Notes: generated by a model from the letters alone, not told the origin. 40,882 nucleotides of DNA from Bacillota bacterium (GCA_022702935.2 JAKIML020000102.1:1-40882), one strand, 5' to 3'; shown: positions 17,477-26,934, counted from the first letter of the stretch. Program-made: numbers and translations.

Positions 17477-17866
17477 ATGAGACCGATTCGGGTACTTGTT
17501 GTCGAAGACTCTCGCTATGCGGCGGATTTGAACATCCGTCAGCTTAAGAAAAGCGGATTTGATGTGGAACATCAGATGGCCACAGATGAAACATCCATGG
17601 AATCAGCCCTGGTTAACCAACCATGGGATCTCATCCTCAGCGATAACTGCATGCCGACCTTTACGGCGCTGGGGGCATTGGCTGTTCGGAATCGTCTGAG
17701 CCCTCATACACCGTTTATCATTGTCACCGAGCATATGATGGAGCATGAGATCAATCATGCCTATTCCCAGGGCTTAACGGCCTTTGTTTCAAAGGCCGAT
17801 CTCTCAGACCTGGGCCTTTTCGCTCAGAAAATACTGTCGGAATACCGGATTCCGATCTATAAATAA
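17477..17866 (+). CDS. Stand-alone response regulator receiver (CheY-like)
   Basis: A 129-residue single receiver domain: acidic pair E10/D11 in VVEDSRY, phosphoacceptor D56 in LILSDNCMP, a Thr in FIIVTEH and K106 in AFVSKADL. There is no output domain. The kinase and target are not in the immediate neighbourhood. It starts with ATG after GAAGGGG, appears to be transcribed alone, and is closed by a strong terminator that begins within its last codons. Its role cannot be assigned. Confidence 0.85.
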   Translation: MRPIRVLVVEDSRYAADLNIRQLKKSGFDVEHQMATDETSMESALVNQPWDLILSDNCMPTFTALGALAVRNRLSPHTPFIIVTEHMMEHEINHAYSQGLTAFVSKADLSDLGLFAQKILSEYRIPIYK

Positions 17867-17890
17867 AAGGCTCGAGAGAGCCTTTTATTT
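17865..17890. terminator. Bidirectional intrinsic terminator
   Basis: A perfect 9-bp stem AAAAGGCTC (17865-17873) / GAGCCTTTT (17878-17886) with a GAGA loop, flanked by A-rich sequence on the left and a T tract on the right. It can end both the rightward receiver gene and the leftward cupin gene. Confidence 0.85.
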
Positions 17891-17909
17891 TAAGCCTTTT
17901 ATCCATTTG

Positions 17910-18260
17910 TCAGTTGAACAGGAGCACGGCGGCTATGAAGATTAAGGGCTCATTGCCGTTATTGGTAATGGAGTGGAACTCGCCGCCCCCGGTTTTCACC
18001 GCATCTCCCGGGCCTATCTCACGAACCTGTCCATTGTCATCCACAAGGCCTTTTCCACTTAAAACGTAGTAAATCTCTTCTTCCTGATCATGCTCATGCC
18101 TGCCAATGGAGCAGCCGGGCTCAAGAATGATACGGCTGAACATGCGGCATCGTCCTTTAAGCTCCTGGGGCGTGAAGATGCTTTCCAAAACTACCGAGCC
18201 CTGTCCGCCCCGCATATTTTCTCTCACTTCGGTAACCATATCGGCTTGCTTTTTAAACAT
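17910..18260 (-). CDS. Small cupin-domain protein
   Basis: A 116-residue single-domain cupin. Motif 1 is GRHEHDQEEEIYYVLSGKG with the two metal His and a Glu, motif 2 is GPGDAVKTGGGEFHSITN with the third His. Metal binding is therefore intact. Small cupins of this kind may be isomerases, dioxygenases or sensors; nothing here decides. It follows the MFS gene by 17 bp, so both are likely one transcript and may handle the same compound. Confidence 0.85.
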   Translation of the reverse strand: MFKKQADMVTEVRENMRGGQGSVVLESIFTPQELKGRCRMFSRIILEPGCSIGRHEHDQEEEIYYVLSGKGLVDDNGQVREIGPGDAVKTGGGEFHSITNNGNEPLIFIAAVLLFN

Positions 18261-18277
18261 ATTCTATCAACCTCCGT

Positions 18278-19585
18278 TTATGATGAGTGTGCTTTATTCT
18301 TTTTAGGTCTCATGAACAGGCTTATGTACAGGGAGCAAAAGGCCAGAAGTATGGCCGACACGATAAAGAGGATTTGCTTAATGTCATAGGCTGTTCCCAG
18401 CAGGGTAATCTTATCTTTTCCAAAATGACTGACCAACTGAGAGCCCACCATGGCTGCAAAATAACCAATAATGCCGCTGGTGGCCGCATTGAAGCCTATG
18501 TACACCGTTCTTTTCTCATCGGGGGTAAAGTCGAATTGAAGATTGAACAGGGCCACGTTAATGCCCGACCAGGCAATGCCCCCAATGATATGAGTGGCCG
18601 TCAGAAGCAGCAGAACAAGGGGGCTTCCCTTGGCGATTAGAAACCACAGGGCATGGCAGATGGCCAGGATCCCGATGGTGACCCGGGTGGTATTGGCCCA
18701 TCCTGTTTTGTCGGCGAATCGTCCCCATACCCGGGCGCTGAGGACATAGAAAACCGAGTTGACCATGGACAGGACAGTAATGGTGGTATAATTCATGCCC
18801 AGATCGGATTTCAGATAAACGCTGAAGTAGGCGCTGGCAATCTGAATGGCAATGTTCCACAGAATGGACATGACAAAGTAGTTGATGAACACCTTATTCT
18901 TAAAGGGCAGGGTAAAGATTTCCCCGATTCGAAGACGCTCATGGCTGTGGGTGAGGGGAACCTCCTTCATCTTCATATAGGACAGGATGTTGATAAGCGC
19001 CAATACAAAGATGACCCCATAGACAATAATATATCCCACCAGTTCCCTGCCGGCTTCGGTGTAGATATCCAGAATCTTACCCACAATCAGGGTAATGACT
19101 GTGGCTGAGAGGAGGATATAGGATTCCCGGCTGCCAAAGTATTTACCCCGCATATTTTGGGGGACAAAGCTCACATAGAAATTGGAGATGGCCGGGTTAA
19201 CAAAGCTTACGGCCAGATAGGAGATAAAAAAGATTATGCCCGTGGACCATAGCTTAATGCCCCTGTCCAGGGGGAGAAAGGGGATAATGATCAGTATGGC
19301 CAGAAGCAAGCGGTGCAACATCGAGCCCATGAGGATGATGCGTTTTTTTGAGGGAAGGCTCTCTAAAACAATGGGGGACAAGAACTGGATGACTGCGGCC
19401 AGGACAGGGATGGCGAGGATATAGCCACACACTGCGTCGCTGGCACCCATAGCCTTCAGCAAACCAACCAGATAGGCGCCGCTGGTCAGATTGAAGATGG
19501 TTCTGGCCGTGGCGCCCTCTGGAATTCCCCAAAAACGGTTCCGCTCAAGGTCTTTCTCTGAAGGGTATTTTAACGGTAATGACAT
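18278..19585 (-). CDS. MFS transporter
   Basis: A 435-residue polytopic membrane protein with about 12 hydrophobic segments in two halves. The first cytoplasmic loop after segment 2 carries SLPSKKRIILMG, and the second half has WGRFADKTGWANT at the matching place, the MFS loop pattern. The substrate is not predictable. A GAGGT lies 7 bases before the ATG. It is transcribed leftward after darA (39 bp gap) and before the cupin gene. Confidence 0.85.
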   Translation of the reverse strand: MSLPLKYPSEKDLERNRFWGIPEGATARTIFNLTSGAYLVGLLKAMGASDAVCGYILAIPVLAAVIQFLSPIVLESLPSKKRIILMGSMLHRLLLAILIIIPFLPLDRGIKLWSTGIIFFISYLAVSFVNPAISNFYVSFVPQNMRGKYFGSRESYILLSATVITLIVGKILDIYTEAGRELVGYIIVYGVIFVLALINILSYMKMKEVPLTHSHERLRIGEIFTLPFKNKVFINYFVMSILWNIAIQIASAYFSVYLKSDLGMNYTTITVLSMVNSVFYVLSARVWGRFADKTGWANTTRVTIGILAICHALWFLIAKGSPLVLLLLTATHIIGGIAWSGINVALFNLQFDFTPDEKRTVYIGFNAATSGIIGYFAAMVGSQLVSHFGKDKITLLGTAYDIKQILFIVSAILLAFCSLYISLFMRPKKNKAHSS

Positions 19586-19624
19586 GTGATAAACCTCATG
19601 TTAGCCAGTCCACGGCTTGTCGCG

Positions 19625-19954
19625 CTAAAGCTTAAGGAACTGCTCAATATTAATAATGAACACTGTGGCTCCGCCCACATTGACCTCGATGGGCATGGCC
19701 ATGTTAAATGCGCCGAAGCTGCCTGGAAGCTTTTCAGGAGCTATCATGCGACGTCTGGACTTACAGGTGTCTCTGATGATGGAAAGGGCCTGTTCAACCT
19801 TGTCGTCATCGGTGGCGATGAGGAAGGTTGTGTTTCCGCTTTTCAGAAAGCCGCCGCTGGAGCAGAGCTTGGTTGCACCAAAGCCTTCTCGATTAAGATT
19901 GTCGGCCAGGATATTGCTGTCTTCATCACTGACAATGGCAAATAATAGCTTCAT
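19625..19954 (-). CDS. darA: Cyclic-di-AMP receptor DarA/PstA (PII-like)
   Basis: A 109-residue PII-like protein of the DarA/PstA (YaaQ, DUF970) family, at the family's usual length. It begins MKLLFAIVSDEDSN and contains the typical GFGATKLCSSGGFLKSGNTT segment of the c-di-AMP pocket. It binds the second messenger c-di-AMP; downstream partners are poorly known. The start at 19954 is set by AAGGAGG 9 bases upstream; longer open frame upstream is not used. It lies between the pseudouridine synthase and the MFS gene on the same strand. Confidence 0.93.
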   Translation of the reverse strand: MKLLFAIVSDEDSNILADNLNREGFGATKLCSSGGFLKSGNTTFLIATDDDKVEQALSIIRDTCKSRRRMIAPEKLPGSFGAFNMAMPIEVNVGGATVFIINIEQFLKL

Positions 19955-20048
19955 ACGATACATCCTCCTTGGCTTCATAGTCCATCCGTTCACCTTTATT
20001 ATAAGGGATACGGCGGTACTCTTCAATGAATTAAATCTTAAGACGGGT

Positions 20049-20987
20049 CTATGAAAAAAGCTGTTTCAGGCTCTCTTCCCAGGGGATTTGGGGGTGCTCG
20101 ATGGTCACATTGTTCAGGTAATTCAAATGTCCAGCATCGCTGGTAAAGCGGAAGCTTAGCCGGACAGCCCAAAGGGCCTGCCACTTGACCTTCAGGGCCT
20201 TATTGACTGCGTTGATGCCGTACTTGCCGTCCCCCACCAGAGGATGCCCTTCAAAGGCCAGATGGGCCCGGATCTGATGGGTCTTTCCCGTGACCAGCTC
20301 TACCTCCAGCAAAGAAAAGTCCCCCAGCGCTTTAAGTACACGATAGCGGGTGACAATACGCTCGGCGCCCTTAAACGGCGTGGCCGAGACCAGGACTCGG
20401 CTTTCTTTGCTGTCCTTCTTAAGATATCCTACAAGCTCCCTGTCCGGCGCTTTGGGAACGCCCACCACAATGCAATGATAGATTTTCGTAAGCTCATGCT
20501 TCTTAAACTTATCCAGTAAAATCTCAAGGGTATCAGGTTCCTTGGCCAATACCACCAGGCCTCCGGTGTTACGATCAAGTCGGTGGCACAGAGCGGGGAA
20601 CCCATCCCTATAAAGGTTTCCATCCCGTTGGCGCACCAAGGCCTGAACCATGCGATCCAGAATCTGCTCCTCCTGGTTCCTGTCCTGATGAACGGGTATA
20701 CCCTGGGGCTTGGACACCACCAGAAGGTAATCATCCTCATAAACAATAGGGACAATGCTCTCGGTGTCTTTCTCAACAGGGGGAAGATAGGCCTCGGGGA
20801 TAAAGATATCCACTGTTTGGCCCGAGGCCAGGCAAAAGGATTCCTTGACCCGCTGGCCGTCCACCTTGATGCTTCTTTTTCGGAAGGCTTTATAGAGGAC
20901 CGAGGCAGGAATGCCCGGCAGTTCATTGAAAAGAAAGGTATCCACCCTTTGTCCATGGTGGCTTGATGTCACCTTGTATTGTCTCAT
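20049..20987 (-). CDS. RluA/RluD-family 23S rRNA pseudouridine synthase
   Basis: A 312-residue enzyme that isomerises uridine to pseudouridine in RNA. An N-terminal S4-like RNA-binding domain (RVDTFLFNELPG to KVDGQRVKE, residues 14-50) is followed by the catalytic domain with the signature CHRLDRNTGGL (catalytic D138), then KIYHCIVVG and GKTHQIRAHLAFEGHPLVGD. The exact rRNA position modified cannot be read from the sequence. The start lies 8 bp after the vanW gene stop, indicating one transcript. Confidence 0.93.
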   Translation of the reverse strand: MRQYKVTSSHHGQRVDTFLFNELPGIPASVLYKAFRKRSIKVDGQRVKESFCLASGQTVDIFIPEAYLPPVEKDTESIVPIVYEDDYLLVVSKPQGIPVHQDRNQEEQILDRMVQALVRQRDGNLYRDGFPALCHRLDRNTGGLVVLAKEPDTLEILLDKFKKHELTKIYHCIVVGVPKAPDRELVGYLKKDSKESRVLVSATPFKGAERIVTRYRVLKALGDFSLLEVELVTGKTHQIRAHLAFEGHPLVGDGKYGINAVNKALKVKWQALWAVRLSFRFTSDAGHLNYLNNVTIEHPQIPWEESLKQLFS

Positions 20988-20995
20988 TTCTCACC

Positions 20996-22639
20996 TCAGG
21001 GCATGATGCTGTCCATGACGGGTGCAGTGCCCCGGATTATTTTTCTTGGAAGCATCTGATAATAGCTTTTATGTATTTTTTCCTCACGAATCAGCACGTC
21101 ACCCATAAAAATCTTAATATAGGTTTCCACCTCGTAGCCGTCCATGCCCTGATCCACCACCTGCACCGTTCCCGAAGGCAGGGAGGGGTCATCGATGATT
21201 TGCTCCTTGATGGGGATTTTTCTAAGGGTTTTGGTGGCAATTTTAACCTTCATGTCGGGGTAATCATTGGTGGAAAGCAATCTGACAGTCAGTTGATTTC
21301 CGGTAACCTTGATGCTGATCATCAGCGGGTGGGCCGTGGTATTTTGAAAAACCAGATCCGCATAGCCGTAGGACACTGCCGCATCGGTGCCCAGGGGGAC
21401 ATACCCCACCGTGAACATGTGATTATGGCGCTCGGTTACCGCCAGATTGGCCCGGAGCACAGCGTTATACAGTGTGGTGGAGACCTGGCAGATGCCTCCG
21501 CCCGTACCGTCCCGAATTTCACCGGCCACATAGACATGGGCGATCTTATAGCCCTTATCGGGAGTCCGGGGCCCCACCACCTGATTAAATGAGAATTCCT
21601 CACCCGGCATAAGAATGGTTCCGTCTATACTCTGTGCAGCAAGACCGATATTGATACCGCGATTAATGTTATTCTGGGTGTCAGTTTGAAAATAGGTGGT
21701 ATAGGCAGCCAGGGTATCCCTGAAGGTCTGCGCCTTAAGCTGTTCGTCAGTCACCTTGGGGGCAATGAACTCCACGGGAAGAAGAATTTCTTCATAATCG
21801 TTGGTTTCACGGGTTTCCAGGTAATTCATCACTTCAAGAAGCTGGGCCCGGCTGATCTTGCGGCCATTCTGGTGGGGCTTAATTTCATAGGTGGTTCTTG
21901 AGGTCTTGACGAATTCGGCGTCTATGGGGTCCTGGTTAAGGGTTTTTAAGGTAGTATCAAAGTCAATGGGGGCGGGAAGTCTTTGAGTAACCGCAATCCT
22001 GACGGTGCGAGGCCCCGTGCCCATCACAGCCTGTATAATATCGCTTTTCAGTTTTTCCCGATCGGCCTCCTGTCCCGGCATACCGGTATGAAGCACGGCC
22101 TTGTCCTCATAAATGACAATATTAGTGGGGACAACCTCCCGGAAAACCTGTTGACAGACAGTGTCCAGTAAGCTGTTGAAGGCCTGGGTTTCAAAATCTA
22201 TGACAAGATCCAGGGTTTGGGGCCTGGCTTTTAACCGAAGAATTTGTGTGATCCGCTGATAGAGGGTTCCTGTGCGTCCAAGGGCATAGGCCTTATCGCA
22301 CATGGCGCCAATATCAAGGCGGAACCCCATCTCGGAAAAGGTAATGTTTCTTTCAAAGCGATCCGAAGAAAGAGTTAGGGAGTTTTCCTGGAAAGCGTCG
22401 GCATAATGCTCCTCCAGATAGGCAAAAAGCTCCTCCCTGGTAAGTCCCCCCATGTCCTTGCCATCCACCAGGATGCCCCTGTACAGGGTGGTGCGATTAA
22501 GGAGGCTATTGGTGAAAATGAGGGCCAGGACGAAAAGAAGACACGCCAGGAATAACAGGATAAACAGGGCTAGCTTGCGCTTCCCCGGTTGTGGACCGGT
22601 CTTCATTTGGGGCATCTTGTCGATCTGTCCTGCATCCAT
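20996..22639 (-). CDS. VanW-family protein with peptidoglycan-binding-like and G5 domains
   Basis: A 547-residue protein, membrane-anchored by one N-terminal helix (LALFILLFLACLLFVLALIF). The extracellular part has YoaR-like peptidoglycan-binding repeats around GVLVDGKDMGGLT-type sequence (here GILVDGKDMGGLTREEL). Next comes a VanW domain (GEEFSFNQVVGPRT, GGGICQVSTTLYNAVL, RHNHMF), and last a C-terminal G5-like domain. VanW proteins are widespread in clostridia; their biochemical role is unknown, but a cell-wall function is likely. The ATG at 22639 has GAAGGGA 6 bases upstream; the frame is open 32 codons further without a ribosome site. Confidence 0.88.
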   Translation of the reverse strand: MDAGQIDKMPQMKTGPQPGKRKLALFILLFLACLLFVLALIFTNSLLNRTTLYRGILVDGKDMGGLTREELFAYLEEHYADAFQENSLTLSSDRFERNITFSEMGFRLDIGAMCDKAYALGRTGTLYQRITQILRLKARPQTLDLVIDFETQAFNSLLDTVCQQVFREVVPTNIVIYEDKAVLHTGMPGQEADREKLKSDIIQAVMGTGPRTVRIAVTQRLPAPIDFDTTLKTLNQDPIDAEFVKTSRTTYEIKPHQNGRKISRAQLLEVMNYLETRETNDYEEILLPVEFIAPKVTDEQLKAQTFRDTLAAYTTYFQTDTQNNINRGINIGLAAQSIDGTILMPGEEFSFNQVVGPRTPDKGYKIAHVYVAGEIRDGTGGGICQVSTTLYNAVLRANLAVTERHNHMFTVGYVPLGTDAAVSYGYADLVFQNTTAHPLMISIKVTGNQLTVRLLSTNDYPDMKVKIATKTLRKIPIKEQIIDDPSLPSGTVQVVDQGMDGYEVETYIKIFMGDVLIREEKIHKSYYQMLPRKIIRGTAPVMDSIMP

Positions 22640-22673
22640 GGTGTATCCCTTCATCAAGAAAGTATTTGATTCT

Positions 22674-22702
22674 ATTATGGCAGGTTTGAAATGGGTTGAC
22701 AA
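22674..22702 (-). promoter_or_regulatory. Promoter of the vanW operon
   Basis: On the minus strand TTGTCA (complement of 22697-22702), a 17-bp spacer and CATAAT (complement of 22674-22679), each 5 of 6 to consensus. The leader would be about 30 nt. The divergent Nudix gene may use a TATACT at 22741-22746 as its -10. Confidence 0.65.
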
Positions 22703-22777
22703 CAAGTGGCCTCGGTGTTTTTGCCAGCCATCCATTATGTTATACTAAAGAGGTAGTTGTTTTAGAAGGTGTTTTTT

Positions 22778-23368
22778 ATGGAAGTTTTTAATCAAATCGA
22801 CACAAGTGCGATTTTGCAGCGATTGGGTCCCGACGCATGGGTTAAGGACATAGATTTTGCCTTTGCACAGAAGCGCTTTTTTTATAGAACCAGGGAGCTT
22901 GTCAAACATGACAGGATGGGCGAAGTGGTCTTTGCTGTTGAGCGTCCCAATGGGCGATTCATCTGCGTCAGAAGCAAGGAGTATCCCGAAGGGGTCTTTC
23001 GCATTCCCACCGGCGGTGTGGGCCACAGAGAGGATATCCTTGAAGCCGTTACCCGGGAGGTGGGCGAGGAGCTTGGCCTTACGGCCTCTGTAGAGCGGTT
23101 TCTGGGCATCAACCGGGTGCGCATGACCTATGGCAATGAAGCCCTTTTCTTCTACTCTTTCTTTTTCCATCTCAAGGAGAGAGGCGGCAATCTGCTGGTG
23201 GACGCCACCGATCAGGAGGTTTCCGAGGTCTGCGAGGCCGGGGAGGAGGAACTCCATGGCTTTGCCCATACCCTGCTTGGCCTGGATGCCGAATGGCGGG
23301 ATTGGGGCCATTTTCGATATCTGACAACTTATCCTGTGGCTGCTTACGTCAAGGCGCTTGATAGATAG
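22778..23368 (+). CDS. Nudix hydrolase
   Basis: A 196-residue Nudix hydrolase. The full Nudix box is present (G-x5-E-x7-REVGEELGL within residues around 75-97), so metal-dependent cleavage of a nucleoside-diphosphate-linked substrate is expected. The N-terminal 40 residues are outside the core and not recognised. The ATG at 22778 is chosen because AGAAGG ends 8 bases upstream; a GTG at 22769 is an alternative. It begins a rightward group of closely spaced genes (Nudix, coiled-coil protein, Nnr, Alr). The substrate is unknown; the nearby NAD(P)HX repair gene makes a metabolite-repair role attractive but unproven. Confidence 0.88.
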   Translation: MEVFNQIDTSAILQRLGPDAWVKDIDFAFAQKRFFYRTRELVKHDRMGEVVFAVERPNGRFICVRSKEYPEGVFRIPTGGVGHREDILEAVTREVGEELGLTASVERFLGINRVRMTYGNEALFFYSFFFHLKERGGNLLVDATDQEVSEVCEAGEEELHGFAHTLLGLDAEWRDWGHFRYLTTYPVAAYVKALDR

Positions 23369-23390
23369 TCTATCATGAGGAGGTGTTTCC

Positions 23391-24101
23391 ATGTGGCCTT
23401 TCAAACGCAAAAATAATGATGAATCCTCAGCAATGATACCTCAGAGCGATGGAACGCCATCAGTGCTCTTTGATCCATCGGTATTAAAGCAGAATAATAT
23501 CACCCGGCTTTCCATTGACGAGCGGTGGACCAAACTGTTCGTTAAGATAAAAAGGAGTCCGGAAATTGAAAAGGCCGAGATGGAGATGAATGAGCTCATT
23601 AAAAAGGAGGCCATGCTCAAGAATGAGCAGGAAAACCTTGAGCCCACCAAAAGAAGATGCATGAATGAGATCATCAGCCTGACCAAGGAGGCCTTCGAGA
23701 GCAATAATGAAGAAGCCAAGCAAAGGTTGAAGGTCTGCAAGAAGGAGATTGAGAAGATCAATGCCAGGATGGAACATATTCTGGAGGATATTGAGAAGCT
23801 GGATGATACGCTGAAGGCTGCCAACCAAAAGCTTCTTGAGGACTCCACCGCTTACATATTCTCCACCCTCAAGGCCTATAAGGACAGGACATCTGAGATC
23901 CTTGCCGAGCTGGCCGAATTAGAGCAGAGACAAAAGGCACTCAGGGAGGAATTAGAGGGCCTATCGGTGGATTGGACCCAGTATGCCACCGACTTAACCG
24001 AGCTCATTGGCACCAACGAGGTCAAGAGGCTGGAGAAAGAATTTGGGTTGGAGGATTGGGAGCATGAAACTGCTGACACCCCTACAGATGAAGACCATTG
24101 A
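23391..24101 (+). CDS. Coiled-coil protein of unknown function
   Basis: A 236-residue soluble protein. After a short basic start (MWPFKRKNN) comes a globular stretch, then from about residue 60 to 200 long heptad-rich helices typical of a coiled coil, and a short acidic tail. There is no signal peptide and no membrane segment. It starts with AGGAGG before the ATG, 22 bp after the Nudix gene, and its last 38 bases overlap the start of the Nnr gene in another frame, so the two are translationally close. I do not recognise the family. Confidence 0.8.
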   Translation: MWPFKRKNNDESSAMIPQSDGTPSVLFDPSVLKQNNITRLSIDERWTKLFVKIKRSPEIEKAEMEMNELIKKEAMLKNEQENLEPTKRRCMNEIISLTKEAFESNNEEAKQRLKVCKKEIEKINARMEHILEDIEKLDDTLKAANQKLLEDSTAYIFSTLKAYKDRTSEILAELAELEQRQKALREELEGLSVDWTQYATDLTELIGTNEVKRLEKEFGLEDWEHETADTPTDEDH

Positions 24102-25593
24102 CCAAACCGCCATTGAAAGGATTGGTATCCCCGGCATTGTGCTCATGGAGAACGCCGCGCTGCAGGTGGTGGCCAAGGCCACCAGCATGCTTAAGGGCAG
24201 GGGCAATCCTATCACTGTCATTGCCGGAGCGGGCAATAATGGCGGTGATGCCTTCGCCGTAACAAGGCATCTGCTCTCCCTGGGCTATTCCATCTCCTGC
24301 TATGGGATGATCCCCCTGGAACAGTATACCGGAGATGCCTATACCAATGGGATGATTCTTAAGAATATGGGGCTTCATATCCCCGTCATCTCCGATGACC
24401 AGGCTTTGGAACGTCTGGCCCAATCCTGCCGCCAGAGTGATCTTGTCATAGACGGTCTTTTTGGCACGGGCCTCAATCGTGAGGTGGAGGGCTTATGGTC
24501 CAGGGTTATTGATGTGGTCAATGAGAACGCACCTCTTGTGCTGTCCATCGATATTGCATCAGGTGTGGACGGACTTACCGGAAAAATCATGGGAAACTGT
24601 ATCCGGGCCGATGCGACCGTGACCTTTTTCCTTCCCAAGCTGGGCATGGCCCAATATCCCGGCGCCGCCTGCATGGGTGAAGTGACGGTTGCCGATATCG
24701 GTATACCCTATGCTCTGGCCGAGGGTCTGGACACCCCTGTTTTATTGGAAAAGGAAGAAATGGCCCAGCTTTTGCCCTTTAGACCCCGGGACGGCCATAA
24801 AGGTACCTTTGGCAGAATCCTCATGCTGGCGGGCTCGGCAGGCATGACAGGGGCGGCCTATCTTAGCGCCTCTGCTGCCTATAGAATGGGCACGGGACTG
24901 GTAAAGCTGGCCCTGCCCCAGAGCTGCATGGGCACCCTTGCCCAGTTGATTCCCGAGGCCGTCCTTGCAGGGCTGCCCGAGCGGGATGGGCACAGCACAC
25001 TTATGGATGGGGAAGTCTTAAAGGAACTCATTGATAAATCCGATGCCCTTCTCATTGGGCCGGGACTCTCCTGCAACGACGATACCCATGCGCTGGTCAA
25101 ACAGGTTGTGGAATGCTGTGAAAAGCCCGTGGTCTTTGATGCGGATGCCTTGAATATTTTAGCTCAGGACAAAACCCTTCTGGACAATCTTCGCTGTGAA
25201 GCCATTATCACGCCCCACCCTGCCGAAATGGCCCGTCTGGCCGGTATGACCGCGGCAGAGGTACAGGCTGACAGGCTTAAAATTGCTCGGCAGTTTGCCG
25301 ATGAATACGGCCTGACGGTGGTGCTCAAGGGAGCCGGTACTGTCATTGCAGCCAACGATGGCCGGGTATCCATCAATTCCACAGGAAATGAGGGCATGGC
25401 CACGGCCGGTTCAGGAGATGTTCTGGCAGGCATGGTGGTGTCCTTGTTAGGCCAGGGTTTGCTGCCCTATGATGCCGCCCGGGCAGGGGCCTTTTATCAT
25501 GGTCTTGCCGGGGATCTGGCTGCAGGGGAGATGGGCACGTCCAGCCTTATGGCCACCGATATTCTGGCCCATATTGCTGCCGCCCTGAAATAG
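24064..25593 (+). CDS. nnr: Bifunctional NAD(P)H-hydrate epimerase / ADP-dependent dehydratase
   Basis: A 509-residue fusion of the YjeF_N epimerase and the ribokinase-like YjeF_C dehydratase, together repairing hydrated NADH and NADPH. The N-terminal half has GAGNNGGDAFAVTRHL and DGLFGTGLNREVEG. The C-terminal half has RDGHKGTFGRILMLAGSAGM, ITPHPAEMARL and GMATAGSGDVLAGMV, the nucleotide-binding end. The ATG at 24064 is preferred because GGAGG lies 9 bases upstream, overlapping the coiled-coil gene by 38 bp. It is followed by alanine racemase after 40 bp, an order seen in several Bacillota. Confidence 0.95.
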   Translation: MKLLTPLQMKTIDQTAIERIGIPGIVLMENAALQVVAKATSMLKGRGNPITVIAGAGNNGGDAFAVTRHLLSLGYSISCYGMIPLEQYTGDAYTNGMILKNMGLHIPVISDDQALERLAQSCRQSDLVIDGLFGTGLNREVEGLWSRVIDVVNENAPLVLSIDIASGVDGLTGKIMGNCIRADATVTFFLPKLGMAQYPGAACMGEVTVADIGIPYALAEGLDTPVLLEKEEMAQLLPFRPRDGHKGTFGRILMLAGSAGMTGAAYLSASAAYRMGTGLVKLALPQSCMGTLAQLIPEAVLAGLPERDGHSTLMDGEVLKELIDKSDALLIGPGLSCNDDTHALVKQVVECCEKPVVFDADALNILAQDKTLLDNLRCEAIITPHPAEMARLAGMTAAEVQADRLKIARQFADEYGLTVVLKGAGTVIAANDGRVSINSTGNEGMATAGSGDVLAGMVVSLLGQGLLPYDAARAGAFYHGLAGDLAAGEMGTSSLMATDILAHIAAALK

Positions 25594-25633
25594 GGATGGC
25601 TTATTGCTTAGCTTCCATACTGAGGTGAAACCA

Positions 25634-26803
25634 ATGGATTATAAATTGACACGGGCGTGGGCCGAGATCAATCTAGACCATATTGCCCATAATGTCCGGG
25701 AGATCAGACGCCTAGTGGGAAAGCACACCGAGATTATGGCAGTGGTCAAGGCCGACGCCTATGGCCATGGGGTTCTGGAAACTGTCCAGACCATGATCGA
25801 AAACGGAGTGACGCGTATTGCCGTCTCCATGCTGGATGAAGCCATACAGCTCAGAAAGATTGGCATTGATATTCCCATTTTGGTCTTAAGCTATACCAGC
25901 CCTTTAAGGGCTGATGAAATCCTTCGCTATCAAATTACCCAGACAGTCTACAGCCATGAGCTTGCCGCCGCTCTATCGGAGGAAGCAGTAAGGCAGGGCA
26001 CCAAGGCCCGCATTCATATCAAGATTGACACGGGCATGAGCCGGGTCGGCTTTATCCCCGGCTACAGTGCTGTCAAGGATGTTGTGGCCATTCATAAGCT
26101 TCCGGGTATCATTGTGGAGGGTATCTTTTCCCATTTCGCCACTGCCGACGAAAAGGAAAGAACCTATACCCTTCAGCAAATGGAGCTTTTTGAGAGTATT
26201 CTGGCAGAGCTTCACCGCATCGGTATCCTCATCCCCATCCGCCATATCGCCAACAGCGCCGCCATTCTGCAATATCCTGAAACCCATCTGGATCTTGTCC
26301 GGCCGGGCATTATTCTTTATGGCATCTATCCCTCCCGGGAGGTGGATCCTTCAGTCATTGACCTTAAGCCGGCCATGACCTTCAAAGCCAGCATTACCCT
26401 GGTCAAATGGATTGACCCGGGCACATCGGTGAGCTATGGCAGGAAGTTTACCTCAACTAGGAAGACCAGGATTGCCACTCTGCCCGTGGGATATGCTGAC
26501 GGCTATTCACGGCTGCTGACGGGGAAGGGCCGTGTGCTCATCAACGGGCAATATGCCCCTGTGGTGGGAAGCATCTGCATGGATCAGTGCATGGTGGATA
26601 TCACCGACATTGAGGGCGAGGTTTCGGTGGGGGATGAGGTGGTGCTGCTGGGGCGCCAGGGCAATGCCGAAATTACCGCCGATGAAATTGCATCCCTGAT
26701 GGGGACAATACCCTATGAGATTGTCTGCATCATTGGCAAACGCATTCCGCGGGTTTATTACAAAAACGGAAAGATGGTCAATGTGCTCAACTATTTGGTA
26801 TAA
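25634..26803 (+). CDS. alr: Alanine racemase
   Basis: A 389-residue fold-type III PLP enzyme that makes D-alanine for peptidoglycan. The PLP lysine is K39 in VVKADAYGHG, the second catalytic base is Y268 in SVSYGRKFTS, and the C-terminal domain has PVGYADGYSR and SICMDQCMVDIT. The start at 25634 has GAGGTGA 6 bases upstream. It ends the Nudix-to-Alr group. A promoter follows for the MazF-type gene. Confidence 0.96.
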   Translation: MDYKLTRAWAEINLDHIAHNVREIRRLVGKHTEIMAVVKADAYGHGVLETVQTMIENGVTRIAVSMLDEAIQLRKIGIDIPILVLSYTSPLRADEILRYQITQTVYSHELAAALSEEAVRQGTKARIHIKIDTGMSRVGFIPGYSAVKDVVAIHKLPGIIVEGIFSHFATADEKERTYTLQQMELFESILAELHRIGILIPIRHIANSAAILQYPETHLDLVRPGIILYGIYPSREVDPSVIDLKPAMTFKASITLVKWIDPGTSVSYGRKFTSTRKTRIATLPVGYADGYSRLLTGKGRVLINGQYAPVVGSICMDQCMVDITDIEGEVSVGDEVVLLGRQGNAEITADEIASLMGTIPYEIVCIIGKRIPRVYYKNGKMVNVLNYLV

Positions 26804-26873
26804 AAGGCTTAAACATGTATAGGGCTATTAAAAATGTGTAATAATATGGATACATGATTAACATAATTTTAAT

Positions 26874-26902
26874 TTGAGCTCTGGAACCAATTTCTTTATA
26901 AT
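26874..26902 (+). promoter_or_regulatory. Promoter upstream of the MazF-type gene
   Basis: TTGAGC (26874-26879), a 17-bp spacer and perfect TATAAT (26897-26902). Transcription would start near 26909, about 60 nt before the toxin start, so the toxin gene need not depend on read-through from alr. Confidence 0.65.
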
Positions 26903-26934
26903 TAAAGACAAGAATATTTTTAAAAGGGGTCATA

